Assembly (NCBI RefSeq): GCF_002834385.1
Contig: NZ_PITQ01000008.1
Location: 62,001 to 126,000 of the forward strand
DNA length: 64,000 nucleotides
Origin: Rahnella sp. AA
Lineage (GTDB): Bacteria; Pseudomonadota; Gammaproteobacteria; Enterobacterales; Enterobacteriaceae
Direction: 5' to 3'
Part shown: positions 43,807 to 52,893 of the stretch, piece after piece
Layout: each line of letters begins with the position of its first letter
Position numbering within the stretch: position 1 is the stretch's first letter
Made by a program: the position numbers and the translations under genes
Notes under the pieces: generated by a model
Databases searched by the model: none
Told to the model about the DNA's origin: nothing
Seen by the model: the letters and a program-made list of their open reading frames with translations, nothing else

Positions 43807-44937
43807 ATGCAAGAGCTAACAGAAGAGTTCTTTCAGCAACTAATCAACCTCACCCGCCATAAGGCAAGAGAAACTAATTTTTATACCTCAGGTGGAACCG
43901 GATATTTGGAAAACCCAACATCCGATTTACTGGCATTATTTATGGGGAGGCAGCATGATGTCCCTTGCTGGTTGCTCAAAGCATTAATGGAATGTCTGGA
44001 TATTGACTACAATATCGATGAACTGGATATAACCTCTCTGGAAGTCACCCGCGAAGCACGAACGGCAGATGGGAAATATCTTGATATTATCATCTGGCAT
44101 CAGGATTTTCTCATTGGTATTGAGCATAAAACGATTTCAGCAATAAACAATCCTTTCGCCAGCTACGAGAAACACCTTAATAGCCTGACTGACAACAAGC
44201 AGGATGTATATTTTTGTATTATTGCCCCAGATAATCTCCTGAGTACGTTGACAGAGGGCTGGCCTTTAGTTAAATATTCAAAACTCATCGCCAAAGCCAG
44301 AAATCGTCAGGGTAAAGACCAGGCAAACACCGCTTTTGGTAAATGGCATATTTTCTATAGCGAATTTCTAAATCATTTACATGATCTCAGCGGGACGGAT
44401 AATACAATGCTTATGAACGCCGAAAACCAGATATTTGTGAAAGATCACTTTACTCAGTTATTGAAAGCCCAGGCACTTCTGAAAGATTTCGAAGATGCCA
44501 TGATTGCAGAAGCAAAAAAAACGCTTGCGCAAGTGCTACCGGATACAAACATAACGCAACGAATCAACAACTGGCCCGGTGATTATAAAGCAATCCATCT
44601 TGCACCAGAATGCTGGGGGCAAGGCGGCACGGGCGTATCTTTGGTCTATTACCCGGACGCAGGAACCCAAACGCTTAAATACTATGTTAACGGCTGGATA
44701 AATAGCATTGATTACCCAGAGTTATCAGCGCTTCATGAAGAAGTCATTATTTGCAAAAAATCAGCAGATTTCCTTCCCTCTGCCAATAAAAATGATCCTG
44801 ATATTTACTTAAAAAATAAAGAATTAATGCTGTCATTTGGCACAAATGAAGGTTCTCTTGATGAAGCAAAAATCCTTCTTATTGAAATGGCTAATTTTAT
44901 ATCCGGTACATTAAAGCATGCCGGTCATTCTTTATGA
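43807..44937 (+). CDS. PD-(D/E)XK nuclease-family protein
   Basis: The start is the ATG at 43807 (MQELTEEFF), with AAGGGATC upstream; an in-frame TTG at 43783 is less likely. The 376-residue protein has the PD-(D/E)XK fold core DGKYLDIIIWHQDFLIGIEHKTISA, with Asp and ExK positioned as in this nuclease group (Pfam PDDEXK_4 type), followed by a long helical/beta C-terminus. Such proteins occur next to abortive infection and restriction genes. Followed by a terminator. Confidence 0.8.
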   Translation: MQELTEEFFQQLINLTRHKARETNFYTSGGTGYLENPTSDLLALFMGRQHDVPCWLLKALMECLDIDYNIDELDITSLEVTREARTADGKYLDIIIWHQDFLIGIEHKTISAINNPFASYEKHLNSLTDNKQDVYFCIIAPDNLLSTLTEGWPLVKYSKLIAKARNRQGKDQANTAFGKWHIFYSEFLNHLHDLSGTDNTMLMNAENQIFVKDHFTQLLKAQALLKDFEDAMIAEAKKTLAQVLPDTNITQRINNWPGDYKAIHLAPECWGQGGTGVSLVYYPDAGTQTLKYYVNGWINSIDYPELSALHEEVIICKKSADFLPSANKNDPDIYLKNKELMLSFGTNEGSLDEAKILLIEMANFISGTLKHAGHSL

Positions 44938-44996
44938 TCCTCAGCCAATGACAGACATTAGGAAAGTTTGAAAAACGATAAATGACATGTTGACGG

Positions 44997-45029
44997 AACC
45001 CACTGCGGCACCAGGCCAGTGGGTTTTTT
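44997..45029 (+). terminator. Intrinsic terminator
   Basis: AACCCACTG pairs with CAGTGGGTT, with T's following, downstream of the PD-(D/E)XK gene. Confidence 0.85.
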
Positions 45030-45145
45030 ACTTTTAACAGCGGATACAGTGCCGGGTTACTAACTATTTCTGGCTTAACCGTTAACCCGATATACGTCTC
45101 ATGGCATATTAATGAAAACTCATCTGTTAACCGGAGAACGAATTC

Positions 45146-45550
45146 GTGCCAGCACACCCCGATACACAACCCAAAGCCGTTGCTCTCCTATGGCAAAAAA
45201 CCGAAGCGTTGCTTATTTTTATCACGGCTCTGGTCATTTTCGCCCACCTCAATAGTTCCCTGTCCTGGTGGGCTGCGCTTCTTCTTTTTTTCGTTCCCGA
45301 TATCAGCTTCTCAGGATATTTTTTTGGGCCTAAGGTGGGGGCGTTTTGTTATAACGCGGCACACCTCTATGCCTGCGGCGCAATACTGTTTGGAACAGGC
45401 ATGATGATGAATAATCCGTTTTTCATGCTGGCGGGTTGCTTATGGCTGGCACATTCAGGGTTTGACCGCATGCTCGGCTATGGTCTGAAATCGCCAGAAG
45501 GATTTTCATTGACTCATCTTGGCCAGATAGGCAAAAAACAGGGCAACTAA
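45146..45550 (+). CDS. DUF4260 integral membrane protein
   Basis: Start codon GTG at 45146 with GGAGAAC upstream. The 134-residue protein has three or four hydrophobic helices (EALLIFITALVIFAHL, WWAALLLFFVPDISF, GAILFGTGMMM, FFMLAGCLWLAHSGFDRMLGYGLK). PDISFSGYFFGPKVGAFCYNAAH is the DUF4260 motif and the terminal LAHSGFDRMLGYGLK is characteristic. Function unknown. Convergent with the RND operon. Confidence 0.85.
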   Translation: MPAHPDTQPKAVALLWQKTEALLIFITALVIFAHLNSSLSWWAALLLFFVPDISFSGYFFGPKVGAFCYNAAHLYACGAILFGTGMMMNNPFFMLAGCLWLAHSGFDRMLGYGLKSPEGFSLTHLGQIGKKQGN

Positions 45551-45551
45551 T

Positions 45552-48500
45552 TTACATGCGCTGATTACGGCCGTTACGGGCAGGGTGAGCCTGAATCACC
45601 AGGCTTAATGAAGCCGGGAGCACCGTGAGTGTGACCAGCGTGGCAATCACCAATCCCCCGATAATGGCAAATGCCATCGGCCCCCAAAATACCTGCTCTG
45701 CAATAGGGAGCATCCCCAAAATTGCGGCGGCGGCGGTGAGAATGATCGGGCGCGAGCGATGCCGGGCTGCGGTCGTAATCGCCTCCTCCTTGCCTGTGCC
45801 AGCGCGAAGATTCTTATCCACTTCGCTTATCATGATGACCGCATTGCGGATGATCATCCCCGACAGGGCAATGACCCCCAGCAAGGCAACAAATCCCATC
45901 GGCGTTCCGGTGGGAAGCATCGCAAGGACAATGCCGATAAGGCCAAACGGTGCCATCAGCAAAGCCAAAAAGAGACGGGAGAAACTCTGTAGCTGAACCA
46001 TCAGCAAGACCAGCATCACGCAAAATGTCACCGGTAAAACCGTATACACCGAATTATTGCCTTTATCTGACTCGGCGACGGTTCCGCCCTCTTCTATCGT
46101 ATACCCCGCAGGTAAAAGAGACCGCTGGTGCGCTACCACCCCGGAGAGTTGCTGCGATACGGCCTCTGCCCGCAAACCCGGTGCCAGATCGGTCTGCACG
46201 GTGATAAAAGGCAGCCGCTGACGGCGCCAGATAACCGGGTCATCCATGCCCCATACCGGCGTCGCAACCTGCATAAGCGGAATCTTAACGCCGCTGGCGT
46301 TGGTGATTTTAAGCGCAGAGAGTGTATCGATATTTTGCCGTTCAGCGTCGTCGGCCCGCATCACCACATCAACCAGCCGGTTCCGGTCACGAACCGTCGT
46401 GACCGTACTCCCGGACCAAACCGTATTGAGCGCAGAGGCAAGGCTTTCGGAGGAGACACCCGCCGCCCGGGCAGCCGTCTGGTTGACTTTCAGCGTGATG
46501 GTTCGTTGCGGTTCACCGGCGGTCAGGTTGACTTCCCGCGTCGCCGGGTTATCGCCGATGGCCTGCGCAAGCTGCTGCGCATACTGCCGGACACGGGCGT
46601 AATCAGGGCCGCTCACGCGATATTTAACAGGCCAGCCGACGGGTGGCCCAAGTTCCAGTGGAGAAACCCGTGTAGTGATATCACTGAATTGCTTCGCCAG
46701 GAGCAAATCCAGTTGCCGGCGAAGGGTGTCCCGCGCTTTCAAATCTTTAGCCACCACCACCAGTTGGGCAGTATTTTCATTATCCAGCAACACATCCATC
46801 GGCAAGTAAAATCGTATGGCCCCGCTGCCTGTATAGCTGGAGAAATGATCGACGTCAGGGTTCTTTAACAGCAGCTTTTCCAGCCGCTCCGTTTGTCTTT
46901 GCGTTTGCGCCTGAGAAGCATTGGCAGGAAGCGTCAGGCTGACAAGAAGCTCCGGGCGGTCAGACGCAGGAAAGAATTCCCCCTGCATAAAAGTCGTGCC
47001 ATAAACGGCCAGGCCCAGCAGGGAAAGTGCAATGCCGAGCGTCAGTATGCGGTGATGCAACGTCGTGTTCAGCAACCGCTGATAGCCCCGCATCATCCTG
47101 CCCGGGCCTTCATTTTTCGCCGGTATCGTTGCCGGTAAAAGCCAGGTGCCGATGAGCGGGGAAAACACAATGGCAACCAGCCACGAGCACAGCAGTGAAA
47201 TGAGGACCACGGCAAACAGAGAAAAGCAATATTCTCCGGCGCTTGATGATGCGAAACCGACGGGAATAAATCCGGCAATCATCACCAGGGTTCCGGTGAG
47301 CATCGGGAAAGCCGTTGTTCTGAAGGCATAAGTCGCGGCCTCTTTGCGGGAATCTCCGGCCTCAAGCCGCGAAACCATCGCCTCCACCGAGATCATGGCA
47401 TCATCCACCAGCAGCGCGAGGGAGATAATCAGCGCCCCCAGGGAAATGCGCTGCAGGCCGATCCCGGCGAGCTTCATCCCGATGAACGTCATCGCCAGCA
47501 CTAACGGAATAGCCGTCGCCACGACCAGCCCCGCGCGCGTGCCTAGCGACACGAAGGAAACCGCCAGTACGATGATGATCGCTTCAAGCAGGACGTGAAT
47601 AAACCCCCGCACGGCCTGCGCGACAACCACAGACTGATCGGCCACCTTAACCATTTCAATACCGTGCGGCAGGCGGGAGCGGATTTCAGCCATCCTCTGG
47701 TTCAGTGCCTTTCCAAACTGGAGCATATTTCCGGTGTCTGCCATGGAGATCGCCAGCCCGATAGCAGGCTGCCCGTTGACACGAAAAGCCGGAGCCGGTG
47801 GCTCTGCACTCTGACGGCTGACGGTGGCAATATCCGTCAGCGGGATATAACGGTTATCGATATGCAATGTCATATTGCGCAGGCTTTGCTCGGAGCTAAA
47901 CGCACCGCTCACCCTGAACGCGATATTTTCCTGCGGGCTTCTCAGCACACCCGTCGGGGTGACCGTATTCTGAGCGCTAATCGCACCGACGACCTGCTGC
48001 AAATCCAGCCCCATTCCGGCAATCTGGCGGGGCGAAAAGGTGATCACCATTTGCTCTTCCTGAACTCCCAGCAGGCTGACCTTGCCCATATCCGGCAATG
48101 ACATCAGGCTCCGGCTGATGTCATCGACACGATCGCGTAATTCCCGTGGCGTAAAGCCTTCCGCCGTAAAGCCATAAATCGTACCAAACGTATCGTCAAA
48201 CTCATCATTGACCGACGGGCCTTGCAGACCGGCGGGGAGCGACGGCGTAATATCCTGCATTTTTTTCCGAACCTGATACCAGATGTCGGGCACCGCCGAT
48301 GACGGCGTGTCATCGCGCAGATTGATAAAGATGACCGACTGTCCGGCGCGGCTTTCGCTCTCCACATAATCGAGATAAGGGATTTCCTGAAGCTTTTTCT
48401 CCAGCGGGTCAGTGACAAGATTCACCGTATCCTGAACATTCGCGCCGGGCCATTGCGCGGAAACCACAGCGGTTTTAATAGTGAAGGACGGATCTTCATT

Positions 48501-48629
48501 GCGGGGAAGTTGCCCGTAGCTCAGGATACCGGCGGCCATGAACAGCAACATGAAGAAGGTCACCAGTTGCTGATGTTCCAGCGCCCAGGCCGACAGATTA
48601 AAAGTACGTGATGCAGGACGCAGCGTCAT
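45552..48629 (-). CDS. RND efflux transporter permease (inner-membrane pump)
   Basis: This 1025-residue protein has the RND fold with 12 transmembrane helices, periplasmic loops rich in porter motifs, and the proton-relay LVDDAMISVEAM in TM4 with its Asp pair. Its N-terminus (FNLSAWALEHQQLVTFFMLLFMAAGILSYGQLPRNEDPSFTI) is typical of drug/solvent exporters. It pumps small hydrophobic compounds out using the proton gradient with the fusion protein encoded upstream (48626-49762) and an outer-membrane channel not in this window. It overlaps the fusion protein gene (ATGA). Confidence 0.95.
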   Translation of the reverse strand: MTLRPASRTFNLSAWALEHQQLVTFFMLLFMAAGILSYGQLPRNEDPSFTIKTAVVSAQWPGANVQDTVNLVTDPLEKKLQEIPYLDYVESESRAGQSVIFINLRDDTPSSAVPDIWYQVRKKMQDITPSLPAGLQGPSVNDEFDDTFGTIYGFTAEGFTPRELRDRVDDISRSLMSLPDMGKVSLLGVQEEQMVITFSPRQIAGMGLDLQQVVGAISAQNTVTPTGVLRSPQENIAFRVSGAFSSEQSLRNMTLHIDNRYIPLTDIATVSRQSAEPPAPAFRVNGQPAIGLAISMADTGNMLQFGKALNQRMAEIRSRLPHGIEMVKVADQSVVVAQAVRGFIHVLLEAIIIVLAVSFVSLGTRAGLVVATAIPLVLAMTFIGMKLAGIGLQRISLGALIISLALLVDDAMISVEAMVSRLEAGDSRKEAATYAFRTTAFPMLTGTLVMIAGFIPVGFASSSAGEYCFSLFAVVLISLLCSWLVAIVFSPLIGTWLLPATIPAKNEGPGRMMRGYQRLLNTTLHHRILTLGIALSLLGLAVYGTTFMQGEFFPASDRPELLVSLTLPANASQAQTQRQTERLEKLLLKNPDVDHFSSYTGSGAIRFYLPMDVLLDNENTAQLVVVAKDLKARDTLRRQLDLLLAKQFSDITTRVSPLELGPPVGWPVKYRVSGPDYARVRQYAQQLAQAIGDNPATREVNLTAGEPQRTITLKVNQTAARAAGVSSESLASALNTVWSGSTVTTVRDRNRLVDVVMRADDAERQNIDTLSALKITNASGVKIPLMQVATPVWGMDDPVIWRRQRLPFITVQTDLAPGLRAEAVSQQLSGVVAHQRSLLPAGYTIEEGGTVAESDKGNNSVYTVLPVTFCVMLVLLMVQLQSFSRLFLALLMAPFGLIGIVLAMLPTGTPMGFVALLGVIALSGMIIRNAVIMISEVDKNLRAGTGKEEAITTAARHRSRPIILTAAAAILGMLPIAEQVFWGPMAFAIIGGLVIATLVTLTVLPASLSLVIQAHPARNGRNQRM

Positions 48630-49762
48630 TCACGGTTCTCCCCGAGCACCACTTTTTCACCCTGCCGTAATTTACTCACGCCAGCCGTGACTACTTTTTC
48701 ACCCGGTGTAACCCCTGCGGTAATCAGTACGTCATCCGTGGTATATCGCCCGATGCTGACCTTACGCAGATGGATCCGCAGGCTGGCATCATCAACAATA
48801 AACAGGGCGGGTTCTCCGCCCGCACGCGTCAGCGCAGAAGCTGGCAACGCGATCGTCTGCGTTCCCGACAACCGGAATGTCCCGAGAACTGTCGCACCCA
48901 GCGCCATCGCGGCAGGCGGATTATCCAGCGTAACCCGGACCCGCCACGTCCGCGTTTGCGGGTCGGCCTGAGGGCTGATATCACGCAGATGCCCCTGCGC
49001 GCTGACCTGCGGTTCACTAAGAAGTGTCACGGTAAACGGTGCGTCCGCATGCCGCGAAATAGCCCCGGGGTCGGTCACATCAAACACCGCATCTCGCCCG
49101 CTGCCGGATGCCAGCGTCACGACAGATTGCCCTGCACTTAACATCTGCCCTGCCGATGCGCTGACTTGCGTAATCACTCCGGAAGCCGGAGAGATTAACC
49201 GGGACCATGCCAGATTATCCTGCGCATTTTTCAGGGCATCTTCGCTGCTCTGCCGGCGTGAAACGGCCGCCTGCCAGTCGGACTGCGCGCTATCGAGCTG
49301 AGTCCGGGCGATAGCGCCCTGCGGCATCAGGAGTTTCATTCTTCTGAGATTAAGCGATGCAACCTGCTCTGCGGCACGGGCGCTGTTCAGATCGGCGCGC
49401 GCGCTATTGAGCTGATTGCGGGAGGTGTCACTTTCCTGAATCGCCAGAACTTGCCCGGCCTCAACGTGATCCCCCACTTCTGCGGTGCGGCTCACCAGCC
49501 GCCCGTCGAGGCGAAAGCCCAGCGAGACCTCTTCGTGCGCGCGAATTTCTCCACTTTGGGTCAATACGCGTGAAGATGAAGGGGCGGGTGCGATCACAAA
49601 ACGAACGGCGCGCGGCGCCGCCGGTGGCTGCTGCGTTTTATCCCGGCAGCCAGAAAGCCCTGCGATGATTACCAGCATGACCCAGCCGGGCGCAAAGCCC
49701 CCCGGAAAGTGGTTCCGATGCTTTCCGGGGCGCGGGGAGCATTGTGTGAAATTGACAGGCAT
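48626..49762 (-). CDS. RND membrane fusion protein (periplasmic adaptor)
   Basis: This 378-residue protein is a lipoprotein: MLVIIAGLSGC supplies the lipobox. It has the adaptor architecture: biotinyl-lipoyl half-motif (GRLVSRTAEVGDHVEAGQVLAIQESD), a coiled-coil hairpin (about 108-175 with AQSDWQAAVSRRQSSED), a second lipoyl half (LISPASGVITQVSASAGQMLSAGQ), and a beta-barrel (GHLRDISPQADPQTRTWRV). It bridges the pump and the outer-membrane channel. CAGGAGGCTGCCA precedes the start. It is the first structural gene after the TCS. Confidence 0.93.
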   Translation of the reverse strand: MPVNFTQCSPRPGKHRNHFPGGFAPGWVMLVIIAGLSGCRDKTQQPPAAPRAVRFVIAPAPSSSRVLTQSGEIRAHEEVSLGFRLDGRLVSRTAEVGDHVEAGQVLAIQESDTSRNQLNSARADLNSARAAEQVASLNLRRMKLLMPQGAIARTQLDSAQSDWQAAVSRRQSSEDALKNAQDNLAWSRLISPASGVITQVSASAGQMLSAGQSVVTLASGSGRDAVFDVTDPGAISRHADAPFTVTLLSEPQVSAQGHLRDISPQADPQTRTWRVRVTLDNPPAAMALGATVLGTFRLSGTQTIALPASALTRAGGEPALFIVDDASLRIHLRKVSIGRYTTDDVLITAGVTPGEKVVTAGVSKLRQGEKVVLGENRE

Positions 49763-49856
49763 TGGCAGCCTCCTGAATGAATATGTGGCTATTCAACTCA
49801 GGGTCTGTCGAGATTCCTGTGATATTTCATCAAGGAACCGTCAAGATTAAAAATAT

Positions 49857-51038
49857 TTATTCTGCACGCGGTCCGTACGGTAAACAGACAATGATGTTTA
49901 TTCCCGGCTCCTGCGTACGGCTGGCCTGAATACTGCCGCCATGCGCTTCACAGATAGCGCGGGCAATCGACAGCCCGAGGCCACTGCCCCCGGAATCCCT
50001 TGCCCGCGAACCTTCCTCACGGGTAAACCGCTCAAACATGACGGGCAGGAAACTGGCATCAACACCCCGCCCGTAGTCGCGGAACTGGATTTCAACGCCC
50101 TGCGCATCCTGGCGTAAATCAATATCCAGCCTTTTGCCCTCGGCGGCGTAGCGCAGGGCATTTTCCATGATAATGGTAAAAACCTGCCCCAGACGGGAGG
50201 CATCACCGTCGTAAAGAAGCGGGTCACTGCCGGACAAGTTGATTGTCACACCTGACGCCGCCGACTGAGGTTTCAGCCAGGCCACACGTTCACGAACCAG
50301 CTCCGTCAGATCCAGCTCATTTTTGCTCAGATTGAGCTGGCCAGCATCGGCCAGAGACAACAGATGCAACTCATCAATCAGGCGGCTGAGGTGCAAAAGT
50401 TGTCGCATGACCATGCCCAGCTGTTTCGGTTCCGGCGGGAACACGCCGTCAAGCATCCCCTGCAACCGGCCCATCGCCGCCGTGAGCGGCGAGCGTAGCT
50501 CATGCGCCATCGCCACATGCGAGGCCCGTAACTCACGCTCATAGCGGGAAAGCTGCTGCGTCATCACATTGAAATCTTCGGTGAACCGGACAAGCTCTGC
50601 CGGGGCATTTTTCACCGGCTCCACGCTTGTTTTGAAGTCACCTTTCGCGACGGCACCGGCGGCATTCGCCAGACGGCTGAACTGCGCTGAGAGAGGCCGG
50701 GCCGCTTTCAGCCCGAACGCGACGATGAAGGGGATCATCACCACCACCAGGATCCCGACCATCATCCAGTCGGCAGAGGCTATCGAGGGTTCGGAATAGC
50801 GCGCGCCCCAGCCAGCATCCACAATCTGATGGAAGCGCGTCACGTTCAGCTCAGGGTTATCGCGTAACAGCGCAAACTCCTGCCTCATTGCGGCAGGCAT
50901 ATGATGGAGAACCCAAAGATTCTCAATGGCAAAGCGCAGCCACATGCAAAAAGCAATAACGACCACCGTGCCAATCGCCAGGGTCAGGATGCGGACACAA
51001 ATCCACCGCCAGAGGGACTGATATTTCAGGCGGCTCAT
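49857..51038 (-). CDS. Sensor histidine kinase of the RND operon
   Basis: This 393-residue kinase has two transmembrane segments (about 15-35 and 92-112) flanking a periplasmic sensing loop, a HAMP domain, the dimerisation motif SHVAMAHELRSPLTA (His near residue 176), N-box (IIMENALRYAAEG), G1/F/G2 (DYGRGVDAS, MFERF, GSGLGLSIARAICEAHGG). The four-base overlap with the upstream response regulator (ATGA) shows co-translation. It lies between the regulator and the fusion protein gene with a 94-bp gap, so all four probably form one operon. It resembles AdeS/BaeS in layout. Confidence 0.93.
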   Translation of the reverse strand: MSRLKYQSLWRWICVRILTLAIGTVVVIAFCMWLRFAIENLWVLHHMPAAMRQEFALLRDNPELNVTRFHQIVDAGWGARYSEPSIASADWMMVGILVVVMIPFIVAFGLKAARPLSAQFSRLANAAGAVAKGDFKTSVEPVKNAPAELVRFTEDFNVMTQQLSRYERELRASHVAMAHELRSPLTAAMGRLQGMLDGVFPPEPKQLGMVMRQLLHLSRLIDELHLLSLADAGQLNLSKNELDLTELVRERVAWLKPQSAASGVTINLSGSDPLLYDGDASRLGQVFTIIMENALRYAAEGKRLDIDLRQDAQGVEIQFRDYGRGVDASFLPVMFERFTREEGSRARDSGGSGLGLSIARAICEAHGGSIQASRTQEPGINIIVCLPYGPRAE

Positions 51039-51730
51039 GGTTGTCTGAACCGGTAACCGACGCCGCGCACGTTAACGAGCACGTTATTCACACCGGCGGA
51101 TTCGAGTTTTTTGCGCAAATTGTATACGTGGGTATCCACGACGCGCTCCAGCGCCTCGCTTTCAGGCAGGCAACGTTCCAGAAGATATTGACGGGAAAAA
51201 GGCCGCGTCTGTGCGCTCATCAGGGTTGTCAGGATAGAAAATTCCGTCGGCGTTAACTCCAGGTATTCAGGGTTCCCCGTTTCACCCGTCATTGAGGCCG
51301 TCAGCCCCTGCGGGTCGACCTCCAGATTCTGCCAGCGCAAATTCCCGGTGTCTTTTTCGACAGAAGAAACACGCCGCAGCACGGCCTGCACGCGCGCCAC
51401 TACTTCGCCGGGATGATAAGGTTTAACCACATAATCATCCGCGCCATAACGCAGTGCGCCAATTTTGTCAGGCATATCGCCCATGGCGGTCACCATAATG
51501 ATGGGCGTATTGCTTGTCCGGCGTATGGCGGCTAATACATCCGTCCCCCGCATACCGGGAAGCATCACATCGAGCAAAATCAAATCCGGTTTCCAGCGCT
51601 GCGCTTTCTCCAGCCCGGACAGACCGTCTCCGGCAACGGAGACTTCATAGTTCTCACGCGTTAAGTAAGCCTCAAGGACATCAGCCGCATCAGCATCGTC
51701 TTCAATAATCAGGATCCGTTTGGTGTGCAT
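51035..51730 (-). CDS. OmpR-family response regulator of the RND operon
   Basis: This 231-residue protein has a receiver domain (acidic pocket IIEDDAD, phosphoacceptor LLDVMLPG with Asp near residue 54, KPYHP with the switch Lys) and an OmpR-type winged helix (LTPTEFSILTTLMSAQ, RVVDTHVYNLRKKLE, VRGVGYRF). It overlaps the kinase gene. It likely activates this operon and perhaps the divergent MipA/OmpV gene. The layout is like AdeR/BaeR. Confidence 0.93.
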   Translation of the reverse strand: MHTKRILIIEDDADAADVLEAYLTRENYEVSVAGDGLSGLEKAQRWKPDLILLDVMLPGMRGTDVLAAIRRTSNTPIIMVTAMGDMPDKIGALRYGADDYVVKPYHPGEVVARVQAVLRRVSSVEKDTGNLRWQNLEVDPQGLTASMTGETGNPEYLELTPTEFSILTTLMSAQTRPFSRQYLLERCLPESEALERVVDTHVYNLRKKLESAGVNNVLVNVRGVGYRFRQP

Positions 51731-51856
51731 ATTCGTTGCCTTGACTGTTTCTTCATAAATCCCCGACAGTTTATTGACACTGCCTCTTCATACTTCTCCT
51801 CTCTGATGCAGCCTTCATCTGTGTCAGGCCTGAAAAACCGGTGATGAGGAGTCACG

Positions 51857-52645
51857 ATGATAACCAGAAAACTATTGCTGCACATTACCTGTTTCGCCCT
51901 GTCCGGAACAATGCTTCCGGCGTTTGCAGAGGGCGACGATGCGACACAACAAAATGTTACCGTCGGCCTGGGGGCCCAAAATACGCCGCGTTACAGCGGC
52001 TCAGACAAACGACACTGGCAGGTCGCTCCGGTCATTCAGGCGCGTGATGGCGCATTCTTTTTCGATTCTCAAAAAGGGGTGGGTTATGACTTACAAAGCC
52101 AGAGCGGCTTTTATCTGGAACACACGCTGGGCTACAGCCTGGGACGGGCGGACAAAAATTCTGTCTGGCGTGACGGGGATAATAAACTCAAGGGCATGGG
52201 GAATATTGCCGCCACGCTGAACACCGCACTCGCAGCGGGATGGTCGGTGACCCCGTGGTTAGACCTCGAAGGGAAAGCCACGCTTCCACTCACAGACAGC
52301 CAGGGCGTTCATTACCAGGCATCTGTCACGCTGATCCCCATTCAGACGCCGGATGACACACTGGCCTTTCAGTCCGCCGCGCTTTTTGGCGACCATCGCT
52401 ACATGAACACTTTTTATGGCGTGAATGCGCAGCAAAGCGCGCGCACCGGCTTTGCGACTTACGCGGCATCAGGCGGGTTTTATGGTACCGACAACAGCCT
52501 GACCTGGAGCCATCAGTTTACCCCGCACTGGGGAAGCGTTGTCAGTGCGGACTACACCTGGCTCGGCGAGCACGCAAGCCAAAGCCCCGTCGTTTTCCGC
52601 CGTAATAATACGTCTGTCAGCCTGGCGGTTCTCTACACGTTTTAA
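51857..52645 (+). CDS. MipA/OmpV family outer membrane protein
   Basis: This 262-residue protein has a signal peptide (cleavage after AFA-EGD), the MipA/OmpV beginning (VTVGLGAQNTPRYSGSDKRHWQVAPVIQARDGAFFF), alternating beta strands, and a terminal aromatic residue (VLYTF). Family members are beta-barrel proteins, some linked to murein synthesis complexes or to response to antimicrobial compounds. It is divergent from the TCS-RND operon across 126 bp, suggesting shared regulation. GAGGAGTCACG precedes the ATG. Confidence 0.9.
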   Translation: MITRKLLLHITCFALSGTMLPAFAEGDDATQQNVTVGLGAQNTPRYSGSDKRHWQVAPVIQARDGAFFFDSQKGVGYDLQSQSGFYLEHTLGYSLGRADKNSVWRDGDNKLKGMGNIAATLNTALAAGWSVTPWLDLEGKATLPLTDSQGVHYQASVTLIPIQTPDDTLAFQSAALFGDHRYMNTFYGVNAQQSARTGFATYAASGGFYGTDNSLTWSHQFTPHWGSVVSADYTWLGEHASQSPVVFRRNNTSVSLAVLYTF

Positions 52646-52698
52646 CGTCGTGACGTAGCCATATTTATTTTGTCGATTTTTGCGCCGGGGAGAACGCG

Positions 52699-52845
52699 GT
52701 GAAGGGCGATATTCTTTTGCTCATTCTGTTTATTCTTTTTTGTACCTGCGTATATGGGATCGTGTTTCTCCTGTTAGCGCCTCCCAATATCGCGGCAGGC
52801 ATGCGGCACACTTTGGCGATGATTGCCGGTATTCAGAAACGATAA
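52699..52845 (+). CDS. Small single-span membrane protein
   Basis: The GTG at 52699 follows GGGGAGA with good spacing. The 48-residue product (VKGDILLLILFILFCTCVYG then IVFLLLAPPNIAAGMRHTLA) has one long hydrophobic helix and a short cationic tail ending GIQKR. It follows the MipA gene by 53 bp and may be co-transcribed. It is too short for family assignment; a regulatory or stress role at the inner membrane is common for such proteins. Confidence 0.55.
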   Translation: MKGDILLLILFILFCTCVYGIVFLLLAPPNIAAGMRHTLAMIAGIQKR

Positions 52846-52846
52846 G

Positions 52847-52875
52847 CCCGCATCAATCGCGGGCCCGGTTTCATT
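52847..52875 (+). terminator. Hairpin after the small membrane gene
   Basis: CCCGC...GCGGG (GCCCGCATCAATCGCGGGC) with a short seven-base loop, followed by CCGGTTTC. The T run is weak, so termination is tentative. Confidence 0.5.
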
Positions 52876-52893
52876 CATCACACACGGAAACTA

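Noticed and set aside
46128..46868. 246-codon plus-strand frame opposite the RND pump
   Set aside because: Shadow of the RND gene; very rich in Arg, Pro and His.
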